From NCBI GenBank assembly GCA_031178025.1, contig JAPSJU010000124.1:1-6176 (forward strand): 6,176 nucleotides of DNA, given 5' to 3'. The stretch is from Agromyces sp. (GTDB taxonomy: Bacteria; Actinomycetota; Actinomycetes; Actinomycetales; Microbacteriaceae). Position 1 is the first letter of the stretch. The number at the start of each line of letters is the position of its first letter. The translations under genes were made by a program, and so were the position numbers. A model generated the notes under the pieces. The model ran no database searches. It had not been told where the DNA came from and saw nothing but the letters and a program-made list of their open reading frames with translations. Shown here one piece after another: positions 1 through 6,150 of the stretch.

Positions 1-273
1 TCACTGCTCGTCGGAGCGGCGACCGGCCGCCGCATCCTGGGCACCGCCGCCGGAGCGGGGATCGCCGTGCTCGGATACGTGTGCAACGCGATCGCCAACC
101 AGGTCTCGGATGCCGAATGGCTTCGAGCGCTCTCGCCCTACTCGTGGGCGTACCACGAGCAGCCGCTCCTGGACGGCGCGGACTGGGGCGGGCTCGGCCT
201 GCTGTGGGGGCTCAGCCTCGTCCTCGTCGTCGGCGCGATGCTCGCACTGCGTCGCCGGGACATCACGGGCTGA
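1..273 (+). CDS. ABC-2-type transporter permease subunit, C-terminal fragment (5' end outside window)
   Basis: The reading frame is open from the first base and stops with TGA at 271-273, giving the last 90 residues of a membrane protein. Two hydrophobic segments are visible, roughly residues 12-35 and 63-82. Between them lies a short loop with the SPYSWAY stretch and an acidic/aromatic stretch, and the protein ends in the basic tail RRRDITG. A last helix closed by an Arg-rich 'RRRD' tail, preceded by an 'LSP-W-Y...P L..G.DWGG' loop, is typical of actinobacterial ABC-2-type permeases that work with a separate ATPase in drug or lipid export. The substrate cannot be told. The ATPase and the rest of the permease must lie upstream of the window. 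It converges with the MerR gene over a GC-rich hairpin. An unrelated polytopic membrane protein is possible but less likely. Confidence 0.7.
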   Translation, partial: SLLVGAATGRRILGTAAGAGIAVLGYVCNAIANQVSDAEWLRALSPYSWAYHEQPLLDGADWGGLGLLWGLSLVLVVGAMLALRRRDITG

Positions 274-286
274 TCGTCGGCGCTGG

Positions 287-319
287 CGGGCGGGCGGGAG
301 CGCAGGCTCCGCCCGCCCG
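287..319. terminator. GC-rich hairpin between convergent genes, probable bidirectional terminator
   Basis: Bases 287-301 pair with 306-319 to form a stem of 14 base pairs with one bulged G (296) and a 4-base loop (302-305). It begins 13 bp after the permease stop and lies 62 bp beyond the MerR stop on the other strand, where a shared terminator is expected. No T-run follows on either side, so it is not a textbook intrinsic terminator, but T-poor hairpins are common ends of genes in high-GC actinobacteria. The rest of the 107-bp gap (274-380) shows nothing else. Confidence 0.5.
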
Positions 320-380
320 TTCCCGCCCGAGCGTTCGCCGTCGGTCCATGCCGTCGCAACCGCGCTCGTCGGCCGTCGGT

Positions 381-770
381 TCAGAGTCGGGCGAGCCGCT
401 CGATGAACTCGTCGGCCATGGTGAGCTGTTCCTGCAGGCGTGCCCGGCGGGCGTGCGCTTCGGAGACGAAGCGCCCGAGCACCTCGGCGGTGGCCTCTCG
501 TTCCGCGTCGGCACGGTCGCCGCTCCTCGCCTCGATGATGCGGAGGAGCTCGGCCATCTCCTCGAGCGAGAAGCCGAGCGGCTTCATGCGGCGGATGACG
601 AGGAGCCGCTCGAGATCGTGCGCGGTGTACAGGCGGAAGCCGCCGTCGGTGCGCCCCGATGGCTTGAGCAGGCCGATCTCGTCGTAGTGGCGGATGGTGC
701 GCAGGGAGAGTCCGGTCCGGTCGGCGAGCTCACCGATGTGCATGGTTGCGTCCGACATGGTCACGGTCAT
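381..770 (-). CDS. MerR-family transcriptional regulator, cysteine-free
   Basis: This is a 129-residue DNA-binding regulator. The N-terminal MerR winged helix-turn-helix is clear: IGELADRTGLSLRTIRHYDE at residues 12-31, then GLLKPSGRTDGGFRLYT with the wing Arg46 and Tyr48, then a DLERL/GFSLEEM helix pair. The last 45 or so residues form a charged helix of the kind that makes the antiparallel coiled-coil dimer. There is no extra ligand-binding domain and not one cysteine, so it is not a SoxR-type Fe-S or thiolate metal sensor; its signal is unknown. The start is uncertain. ATG at 770 is the longest form, but the purine run GAGGGG (776-771) abuts it directly. ATG at 758 or 743 are alternatives, and the conserved domain begins right after 743. 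A perfect inverted repeat lies just upstream (782-811), suggesting autoregulation and possibly control of the divergent SulP transporter. Confidence 0.9.
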   Translation of the reverse strand: MTVTMSDATMHIGELADRTGLSLRTIRHYDEIGLLKPSGRTDGGFRLYTAHDLERLLVIRRMKPLGFSLEEMAELLRIIEARSGDRADAEREATAEVLGRFVSEAHARRARLQEQLTMADEFIERLARL

Positions 771-781
771 CCCCTCGATCC

Positions 782-811
782 GAACTCTACCCTCACGTTA
801 CGGTAGAGTTC
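782..811. promoter_or_regulatory. Candidate MerR operator: perfect 10-bp inverted repeat between merR and the SulP gene
   Basis: The left arm GAACTCTACC (782-791) and right arm GGTAGAGTTC (802-811) are exact reverse complements around a 10-base spacer (792-801). The spacer and right arm include an inner odd dyad CGTTACG (796-802), off-centre from the outer one. Each arm contains TAGAGT on one strand: 804-809 on +, and 789-784 on -. This fits the TANNNT -10 pattern, so the site could hold divergent -10 elements. The - strand copy ends 13 bases before ATG 770, giving a leader of only a few bases. MerR proteins bind dyads placed between promoter elements, so location and symmetry both fit. I see no good -35 (TTGACA-like) hexamer at the right distance on either strand. 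Confidence 0.65.
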
Positions 812-985
812 CCGTGGTGGCCGACCAGGACGTCGGCCGCGGCCGTCATCCATCTCGGCCGTGCGCAACGGGGCGCTCGCACCAGACCTCATCCTCGGCT
901 TGCCCAGAGCCCCCGTCCCCTGGAGACCGACTTGGCCATCCTGCAGCGCTCCGACGCGCCCAATCGCCACAGAGCCGAACCAACG
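812..985. other. Intergenic spacer upstream of the SulP transporter; no gene seen
   Basis: Between the candidate operator and the preferred SulP start there is no recognisable RNA, repeat or protein domain. The SulP frame is open back to 746, but the peptide it would add upstream of about 932 is Pro/Arg-rich, unlike a transporter N-terminus, and would run through the operator. If the + strand TAGAGT at 804-809 is a working -10, the stretch is mostly a 5' untranslated leader of about 170 bases (less if translation starts at 932). I could find no convincing riboswitch-like hairpin set in it. Confidence 0.4.
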
Positions 986-2452
986 GTGCTCACCGCCCTC
1001 CGCACGCCGCGGATCCTCACCCGCGAGGTGCTCGCCGGCCTCGTCGTCGCGCTCGCGCTGATTCCCGAGGCCATCTCGTTCTCGATCATCGCGGGCGTCG
1101 ACCCGAGGCTCGGCCTCTTCTCGTCGTTCGTGATGGCCGTCTCGATCGCCTTCCTCGGCGGCCGTCCGGCCATGATCACCGCGGCGACGGGCGCCGTCGC
1201 CCTCGTCATCGCGCCCGTGGCACGCGAGTACGGCATGGACTACTTCATCGCGACCGTCATCCTCGCCGGGCTGTTCCAGCTCGTGCTCGGCGTGCTCGGT
1301 GTCGCGAAGCTCATGCGGTTCATCCCCCGCAGCGTCATGGTCGGCTTCGTCAACGCGCTGGCGATCCTCATCTTCAGCGCCCAGCTGCCGCACCTCATCG
1401 GCGTGCCCTGGCTCGTCTATCCGCTCGTCGCGGCCGGCATCCTGATCATGGTCGTGATGCCGCGGCTCACGAAGGTCGTGCCGGCGCCGCTCGTCGCCAT
1501 CGTGCTCATCACGGCGACGGTGATCCTCACCGCGATCAACGTGCCGACCGTCGGCGATGAGGGCGAACTGCCCGAGAGCCTCCCGGAGCTCCTCATCCCG
1601 AACGTGCCGCTCACATGGGAGACGTTCACGATCATCGCCCCCTACGCCCTCGCCATGGCGCTGGTCGGCCTGCTCGAGTCCCTCATGACCGCCAAGCTCG
1701 TCGACGACATCACCGACACGGGCTCCGGGAAGACCCGTGAGGCCCTCGGCCAGGGTGCGGCGAACGTGCTCTCTGGACTCTTCGGCGGCATGGGCGGCTG
1801 CGCCATGATCGGGCAGACCATGATCAACGTGAAGGCCTCCGGCGCCCGGACCCGCATCTCGACGTTCCTCGCCGGGGTGTTCCTGCTCATCCTCGTCGTC
1901 GCGTTGGGCGACATCGTCGCGATCATCCCGATGGCCGCACTCGTCGCCGTCATGGTCATGGTGTCGGTTGCGACGTTCGACTGGCACTCGGTGCGCTGGT
2001 CGACCCTCAGGCGCATGCCGAAGAGCGAGACGACGGTCATGGTCGCCACGGTCGTCGTCGTCGTCGTCACGCACAACCTGGCCATCGGCGTCATCGTCGG
2101 CGTGCTCGTCGCGATGGTCGCCTTCGCGCGCCGGGTCGCGCACTTCGCCACCGTGACGCGCACCGTCCTCGACGACGCGCCGGTGCCGACCGTGCACTAC
2201 ACCGTGGAGGGCGAGCTCTTCTTCGCCTCCTCCAACGACCTGACGACGCAGTTCGACTACGCCGCCGATCCCGAGCGCGTCGTCATCGACATGTCCGGGT
2301 CGCACATCTGGGATGCCTCAACGGTGGCGGCGCTCGACGCCATCACCACGAAGTACGAGCGGCACGGCACGCGCGTCGTCATCGAGGGCATGAACGAGGC
2401 GAGCACGCGGCTGCATGAGCGCCTGGCCGGGAAGCTCGGCGCGGGGCACTGA
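986..2452 (+). CDS. SulP-family inorganic anion transporter with C-terminal STAS domain
   Basis: This is a 488-residue inner-membrane protein of the SulP/SLC26 family, which moves sulfate, bicarbonate or related anions by proton- or sodium-coupled transport or exchange. The membrane domain fills residues 1 to about 390. It starts with the conserved stretch TREVLAGLVVALALIPEAIS (12-31), where PEA is typical of the family. It includes the motif GGMGGCAMIGQTMINVKASG (267-286), strongly conserved in bacterial SulP proteins. A cytoplasmic STAS domain follows at about 398-485, with its signature VVIDMSGSHIWDASTVAALD at 432-451. The start is chosen at GTG 986 because homologs as I recall them begin close to this point. 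TTG at 932, with GGAG at 922-925, is a real alternative that adds 18 residues. The substrate cannot be assigned from sequence. It is divergent from a MerR gene with a dyad between, which suggests regulated expression. No sulfate-assimilation genes are in view. Confidence 0.9.
   Translation: MLTALRTPRILTREVLAGLVVALALIPEAISFSIIAGVDPRLGLFSSFVMAVSIAFLGGRPAMITAATGAVALVIAPVAREYGMDYFIATVILAGLFQLVLGVLGVAKLMRFIPRSVMVGFVNALAILIFSAQLPHLIGVPWLVYPLVAAGILIMVVMPRLTKVVPAPLVAIVLITATVILTAINVPTVGDEGELPESLPELLIPNVPLTWETFTIIAPYALAMALVGLLESLMTAKLVDDITDTGSGKTREALGQGAANVLSGLFGGMGGCAMIGQTMINVKASGARTRISTFLAGVFLLILVVALGDIVAIIPMAALVAVMVMVSVATFDWHSVRWSTLRRMPKSETTVMVATVVVVVVTHNLAIGVIVGVLVAMVAFARRVAHFATVTRTVLDDAPVPTVHYTVEGELFFASSNDLTTQFDYAADPERVVIDMSGSHIWDASTVAALDAITTKYERHGTRVVIEGMNEASTRLHERLAGKLGAGH
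2051..2068 (+). repeat. (GTC)6 trinucleotide tract inside the SulP gene
   Basis: Six tandem GTC codons encode Val356-Val361 in a hydrophobic membrane segment. Such a tract could change length by strand slippage without a frameshift. It may simply reflect valine richness plus strong preference for GTC. Confidence 0.9.
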
Positions 2453-2475
2453 GCGAGGCGGGAGGGGCTCGGGGG

Positions 2476-2490
2476 TAGCGTTGGCACGTG
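2476..2490 (+). promoter_or_regulatory. Leaderless-type -10 element before the TrmH-family gene
   Basis: TAGCGT (2476-2481) fits the actinobacterial TANNNT -10 consensus and is followed by 6 bases and then GTG 2488, so transcription would begin at or next to the start codon. No Shine-Dalgarno sequence lies at a usable distance; the only G-rich run, 2460-2466, is over 20 bases upstream. Its whole block is nearly the same as that before the gene at 4330. No clear -35 is visible. Confidence 0.5.
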
Positions 2491-3189
2491 ACCCCTGAGA
2501 CGGCCCCCGACCCGGCAGAGGCGGCGGGCCATGCGGCGGGATCGGACGCGAGCGTCGAGCCGACGCTCGCGCACGGCGTCGGCCCGTGGCCCGGCGGCGA
2601 GCAGGCGTGGCCCGACGACCCGCGCTACGACCCCGAGCTGCTGGCGAACGGTGACACGCGCAACGTCGTCGACCGCTACCGCTACTGGCGGATGGACGCG
2701 ATCGTCGCCGACCTCGACACCCGCCGGCATCCGTTCCATGTCGCGATCGAGAACTGGCAGCACGACATGAACATCGGCTCGATCGTGCGCACCGCGAACG
2801 CGTTCGCGGCCGACACGGTGCACATCATCGGGCGGCGGCGCTGGAACAAGCGCGGCGCCATGGTCACCGACCGCTACCAGCACGTCGAGTACCACCCGGA
2901 TGTCGCATCGTTCGCCGAGTGGGCGCACGCGGCAGCCCTGCCGGTCGTGGCGGTCGACAACGTCGCCGGGGCCGTGCCCATCGAGGCGTTCGCGTGGCCG
3001 GAGCGCTGCGTGCTGCTCTTCGGGCAGGAGGGGCCGGGCCTCTCGCCCGAGGCGACCGCAGCGGCCGACGCCGTCGTCGAGATCACCCAGTTCGGCTCGA
3101 CCCGATCGCTCAACGCGAGCGCAGCCGCAGCCATCGCGATGCACTCCTGGGTGCTGTCGCATGCCGAGCTCGGCGCGCCCCCCGGCTGA
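2488..3189 (+). CDS. TrmH/SpoU-family RNA 2'-O-ribose methyltransferase
   Basis: This 233-residue protein is of the SPOUT superfamily, which transfers a methyl group from S-adenosylmethionine to a ribose 2'-OH in tRNA or rRNA using a C-terminal trefoil knot. All three SpoU motifs are present. Motif 1 is NIGSIVRTANAF (95-106) with catalytic-type Arg101. Motif 2 is LLFGQEGPGLS (176-186). Motif 3 is GSTRSLNASAAAAIAMHSW (203-221), with Ser207-Leu208-Asn209 in the cofactor/knot loop. About 90 residues precede motif 1. The first 30 are Ala/Pro/Glu-rich and probably disordered, and the following WPDDPRYDPELL...RYRYWRMDAI stretch resembles actinobacterial members of the family. The target nucleotide cannot be told. 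GTG 2488 is the start because no further start codon exists in the frame before the conserved region and a leaderless -10 lies just ahead. It begins 35 bp after the SulP stop and ends 29 bp before corA. Confidence 0.9.
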   Translation: MTPETAPDPAEAAGHAAGSDASVEPTLAHGVGPWPGGEQAWPDDPRYDPELLANGDTRNVVDRYRYWRMDAIVADLDTRRHPFHVAIENWQHDMNIGSIVRTANAFAADTVHIIGRRRWNKRGAMVTDRYQHVEYHPDVASFAEWAHAAALPVVAVDNVAGAVPIEAFAWPERCVLLFGQEGPGLSPEATAAADAVVEITQFGSTRSLNASAAAAIAMHSWVLSHAELGAPPG

Positions 3190-3205
3190 CGTCGAGACCC
3201 GCGGG

Positions 3206-3221
3206 CAGACTGGCACGGATG
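3206..3221 (+). promoter_or_regulatory. Possible leaderless -10 element before the CorA gene
   Basis: CAGACT (3206-3211) followed by 7 bases and ATG 3219 has the same arrangement, with the same GGCRC block, as the leaderless signals at 2476 and 4318. The first T of TANNNT is replaced by C, so it is weaker. No Shine-Dalgarno run is seen in the 29-bp gap. Read-through from the methyltransferase gene is also possible. Confidence 0.3.
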
Positions 3222-4238
3222 TCCGTCGTCGACAATGCGATCTACCGGAGCGGCCGCCGGGCCGCCACCCCGGCGACCCTCGAGGAGACCTTCGAGACGC
3301 TCTCCGAGCATCCCGGCGGCTTCGCCTGGATCGGCCTGTACCACCCCACCGACCAGGAACTCGACGCGCTCGCCCAGGAGTTCGGGCTGCATCACCTCGC
3401 CATCGAGGACGCACGCAAGGGGCACCAGCGCGCCAAGCTGGAGCGCTACGGCGAGACGCTGTTCGTCGTGCTTCGGCCCGCCCGCTACCTCGACGCCGAC
3501 GAGCGGGTCGAGTTCGGCGAGTTGCACCTCTTCATCGGCTCGGACTTCGCGATCACCATCCGCCGGGCCGAGTCGCCCGACCTCGGGAAGGTGCGGAGCC
3601 GGCTCGAAGCGGCGCCCGACCTCCTGGAGAAGGGCCCCGAGGCCGTGCTGTACGCAGTGCTCGACGAGGTCGTCGACGAGTACTCCCCGGTACTGGCCGG
3701 CCTCGAGAACGACATCGACGAGATCGAGGAGGAGCTCTTCGACGGCGATCCGATGGTCACCCGGCGCATCTACGACCTCGCGAGCGAGGTCATGGAGTTC
3801 CAGCGCGCGACGCGGCCGCTCGTCGACATGTTCACCTCGCTCGAGCGCGGGTTCGAGAAGTACGGCGTCGACGTCGAGCTCCAGCGGTACCTGCGCGACG
3901 TGCTCGACCACTCCATCCGATCGGTCGAACGCGGCGAATCGTTCAGGCAGCTGCTGCAGAACGCGCTGCAGGTGCACGCGACGCTCGTGGCCCAGCGGCA
4001 GAACGAGGAGATGCAGCGCCTGTCCGAGACGAGCCTCGCGCAGAGCGAGCAGACGAAGAAGATCTCGAGCTGGGCGGCCATCCTGTTCGCGCCGACGCTC
4101 GTCGGGACCATCTACGGCATGAACTTCACGCACATGCCCGAGCTCGACTGGGTCTACGGCTATCCGTTCGCAGTGCTGCTCATGGTCGGCATGGGCGCGG
4201 GGTTGTACGGCGTGTTCCGGCGTCGCAACTGGCTCTGA
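3219..4238 (+). CDS. corA: CorA-family magnesium/cobalt transport protein
   Basis: This 339-residue CorA-type channel is expected to form a homopentamer in the cytoplasmic membrane and admit Mg2+ (also Co2+/Ni2+) along the electrical gradient. Residues 1 to about 245 form the cytoplasmic alpha/beta domain and the start of the long, highly charged stalk helix, including an acidic stretch ENDIDEIEEELFDGD. TM1 spans about 282-303 and ends in the family's selectivity motif Gly300-Met301-Asn302 within YGMNF. The external loop HMPELDWVYGYP follows with its usual Glu308, then TM2 at about 317-333 and the basic tail RRRNWL on the cytoplasmic side. Length and motifs are complete for the family. ATG 3219 is preferred although the frame is open far upstream, because the upstream peptide overlaps the methyltransferase and looks like shadow sequence, whereas the protein begins normally here. 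Zn2+ efflux by a ZntB-like relative is the main alternative; those usually have GIN or a variant instead of GMN. Confidence 0.92.
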   Translation: MSVVDNAIYRSGRRAATPATLEETFETLSEHPGGFAWIGLYHPTDQELDALAQEFGLHHLAIEDARKGHQRAKLERYGETLFVVLRPARYLDADERVEFGELHLFIGSDFAITIRRAESPDLGKVRSRLEAAPDLLEKGPEAVLYAVLDEVVDEYSPVLAGLENDIDEIEEELFDGDPMVTRRIYDLASEVMEFQRATRPLVDMFTSLERGFEKYGVDVELQRYLRDVLDHSIRSVERGESFRQLLQNALQVHATLVAQRQNEEMQRLSETSLAQSEQTKKISSWAAILFAPTLVGTIYGMNFTHMPELDWVYGYPFAVLLMVGMGAGLYGVFRRRNWL

Positions 4239-4277
4239 ACCGCGATCGGGTGCGCCCCTCCGACTGCATGCGACGGA

Positions 4278-4305
4278 TGCCGCGACCGGTGCTCTTTCCG
4301 CGGCA
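4278..4305. other. Imperfectly placed 7-bp inverted repeat in the corA/NTF2-like gap
   Basis: TGCCGCG (4278-4284) and CGCGGCA (4299-4305) are exact reverse complements with a 14-base loop. It lies 39 bp after the corA stop and just upstream of the -10 candidate at 4318. It could be a weak terminator for corA or a binding site over the -35 region of the next gene. The loop is long and no T-run follows, so chance in GC-rich DNA is quite possible. Confidence 0.25.
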
Positions 4306-4317
4306 GCCGATCGCCGT

Positions 4318-4332
4318 TAGCGTTGGCGCATG
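4318..4332 (+). promoter_or_regulatory. Leaderless-type -10 element before the NTF2-like gene
   Basis: TAGCGT (4318-4323), six bases, then ATG 4330. The 15-base block differs from that before the methyltransferase gene at only two positions (A/G before the start codon, and ATG against GTG). No Shine-Dalgarno sequence is seen. A poor -35 candidate, TTTCCG at 4295-4300, sits 17 bases upstream of the hexamer. Confidence 0.5.
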
Positions 4333-4698
4333 ACCGCGATCACCGATGATCTCCCCGCCCGCCTGCTGCACGAGGAACACGCCGGTTGGAAGGCGATCCT
4401 CGAGGGCCGCGGCGGCGAGCACTACCAGCGGTCGATGACCCGTGACGCCCTCATGGTCGTCGATGGCGCCGTGCTCGGCCGCGACGAGGTCCTCGCGGCG
4501 TTCCGCAGCAGCCCGCCGTGGGACTCGTACGAGCTGCACGAGCCGGCCGTCATCCGCCTCGGCGAACGGGCGGGGATCCTCGTCTATCGCGCCGTCGCCC
4601 GCCGCGGCGACGACACGGCGAACCTCCGCATGTCGACCACGTACCTGTACGACGACGGCGCGTGGCACGTGGCCGCGCACCAGCAGACGCCCGCCTGA
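4330..4698 (+). CDS. Small NTF2-like fold protein (DUF4440/SnoaL-type), function unknown
   Basis: This is a 122-residue soluble protein with no signal peptide or membrane segment. It has the outline of the NTF2-like superfamily. An N-terminal helix (LHEEHAGWKAILEGRGGEHYQRSM, about 13-36) is followed by a strand with an ALMVVDGAVLGRDEVLAAF segment (40-58). Alternating strands come next, the last being STTYLYDDGAWHVAAHQQTP near the C-terminus. Ending on a 'Y-x-DGxWHVAAHQ-TP' strand is characteristic of DUF4440 proteins. Family members include small enzymes (ketosteroid isomerase-like) and many uncharacterised ligand-binding proteins, so no reaction can be assigned. The start at ATG 4330 is supported by a -10 element 6 bases upstream. 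Its stop lies 24 bp from the argG stop on the opposite strand, with no clear terminator hairpin between them, so the two transcripts probably overlap at their 3' ends. Confidence 0.8.
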   Translation: MTAITDDLPARLLHEEHAGWKAILEGRGGEHYQRSMTRDALMVVDGAVLGRDEVLAAFRSSPPWDSYELHEPAVIRLGERAGILVYRAVARRGDDTANLRMSTTYLYDDGAWHVAAHQQTPA

Positions 4699-4722
4699 GC
4701 GGAGCGGGACACGGGCGTCGGT

Positions 4723-6150
4723 TCAGTCGGTGCCGAGGTCGAAGGCCGCGGCTTCGAGGGCGGCATCGGTCGCCGCCTCGAGGTCGGTCTCGACCTCGCC
4801 TGCCGAGATGTCGGTGCCCCCGCCGGCCTCGAGGTCGCCGACGAGCTCGGCGGTCGCGCCGCCCACGATGCCCTGCAGCGCGTACTGCTCGAGGCGGGCG
4901 CGGGAGTCGGCGATGTCGAGGTTGCGCATCGTCAGCTGCCCGATGCGGTCCTCGGGGCCGAAGGCCGCATCGCCGACGCGCTCCATCGAGAGCTTGTCGG
5001 GGTGGTAGCTGAGCGCAGGGCCCTCGGTGTTGAGGATCGTGTAGTCGTCGCCACGGCGCAGGCGCAGGGTGACCTCTCCCGTGACGGCGGAGCCCACCCA
5101 TCGCTGGATCGACTCGCGCAGCATGAGGGACTGCGGATCGAGCCAGCGGCCCTCGTACATGAGCCGGCCGAGCCGGCGGCCCTCGGCGTGGTAGTTGGCG
5201 ATGGTGTCCTCGTTGTGGATCGCGTTGAGGAGTCGCTCGTACGCGATGTGCAGGAGCGCCATGCCGGGCGCCTCGTAGATGCCGCGGCTCTTCGCCTCGA
5301 TGATGCGGTTCTCGATCTGGTCGGAGACGCCGAGCCCGTGCCGCCCGCCGATCGCGTTCGCCTCGTAGACGAGGGCGACGGCGTCGGGGAACTCGGCGCC
5401 GTTGATGGCGACGGGACGCCCCGCCTCGAAGCGCACCGACACCTCCTCCGTCGCGATCTCGACGTCGTCGCGCCAGGCGGCGACGCCCATGATCGGCTCG
5501 ACGATGTCGAGGCCGGTGTCGAGGTGCTCGAGGCGCTTCGCCTCGTGCGTCGCGCCCCAGATGTTCGCGTCGGTCGAGTACGCCTTCTCGGTGGAGTCGC
5601 GGTACGGGAAGCCCCGCGCCACCAGCCACTCGCTCATCTCCTTGCGGCCGCCGAGCTCGGTGACGAACGCGGCGTCGAGCCACGGCTTGTAGATGCGCAG
5701 CCGGGGGTTCGCCATGAGGCCGTAGCGGTAGAACCGCTCGATGTCGTTGCCCTTGTAGGTGGAACCGTCGCCCCAGATGTCGACGCCGTCCTCCTTCATG
5801 GCGCGCACGAGCAGGGTGCCCGTGACGGCGCGGCCGAGTGGCGTGGTGTTGAAGTAGGTCTTGCCGCCGGAGCGGATGTGGAACGCGCCGCAGGCGAGGG
5901 CGACGAGGCCCTCCTCGACGAGCGGGGCCTTCGCGTCGACATGGCGCGCGAGCTCGGCGCCGTACTCCTTCGCGCGGCCGGGAACGGCGTCGATGTCGGG
6001 CTCGTCGTACTGCCCGATGTCCGCGGTGTAGGTGCAGGGCACGGCGCCCTTCTCACGCATCCAGGCGACCGCGACGGAGGTGTCGAGACCCCCGGAGAAG
6101 GCGATGCCGACGCGTTCGCCGACGGGCAGGCTCGAGAGGACTTTCGACAT
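4723..6150 (-). CDS. argG: Argininosuccinate synthase, long E. coli-type form
   Basis: This 475-residue cytosolic enzyme joins citrulline and aspartate with ATP, giving argininosuccinate, AMP and pyrophosphate, the next-to-last step of arginine synthesis. The N-terminal ATP-pyrophosphatase loop AFSGGLDTS is at 17-25. Further conserved stretches are YFNTTPLGRAVTGT (99-112), WGDGSTYKGNDIERF (126-140), YSTDANIWGATHEAK and IENRIIEAKSRGIYEAPG. These match the E. coli ArgG subtype almost word for word, not the roughly 400-residue form found in Bacillus and Streptomyces. The last 38 residues (about 438-475) are an acidic tail with 11 Asp/Glu and no Lys or Arg, longer than in E. coli. ATG 6150 is the start: the conserved region begins soon after and a -10-like hexamer lies 7 bases upstream. 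No other arg gene is in view, so here argG stands apart from argCJBD/H unless they lie beyond the right edge. Confidence 0.97.
   Translation of the reverse strand: MSKVLSSLPVGERVGIAFSGGLDTSVAVAWMREKGAVPCTYTADIGQYDEPDIDAVPGRAKEYGAELARHVDAKAPLVEEGLVALACGAFHIRSGGKTYFNTTPLGRAVTGTLLVRAMKEDGVDIWGDGSTYKGNDIERFYRYGLMANPRLRIYKPWLDAAFVTELGGRKEMSEWLVARGFPYRDSTEKAYSTDANIWGATHEAKRLEHLDTGLDIVEPIMGVAAWRDDVEIATEEVSVRFEAGRPVAINGAEFPDAVALVYEANAIGGRHGLGVSDQIENRIIEAKSRGIYEAPGMALLHIAYERLLNAIHNEDTIANYHAEGRRLGRLMYEGRWLDPQSLMLRESIQRWVGSAVTGEVTLRLRRGDDYTILNTEGPALSYHPDKLSMERVGDAAFGPEDRIGQLTMRNLDIADSRARLEQYALQGIVGGATAELVGDLEAGGGTDISAGEVETDLEAATDAALEAAAFDLGTD

Noticed and set aside
746..985. N-terminal extension of SulP back to ATG 746
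   Set aside because: The added peptide is Pro/Arg-rich, crosses the candidate operator and overlaps the start of merR on the other strand. It looks non-coding.
767..2305. Long - strand open frame of 512 codons opposite the SulP gene
   Set aside because: Its product is a His/Asp/Arg/Glu-rich string with no domain, the expected mirror of GC-rich codons. The + strand frame carries all the SulP motifs.
2874..4133. Long - strand open frame of 419 codons opposite the methyltransferase and CorA genes
   Set aside because: Low-complexity, Leu/Glu/Arg/Val-rich shadow of the CorA coding strand. It crosses two well-supported genes and matches no family.
2900..4333. Second + strand open frame of 477 codons over the CorA gene
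   Set aside because: Arg/Pro/Ala-dominated shadow in the wrong frame; the CorA frame has the GMN motif and both membrane helices.
4550..5683. Alternative - strand open frame of 377 codons inside argG
   Set aside because: Arg-rich out-of-frame reading of argG with no conserved motif; the argG frame is nearly identical to known enzymes.
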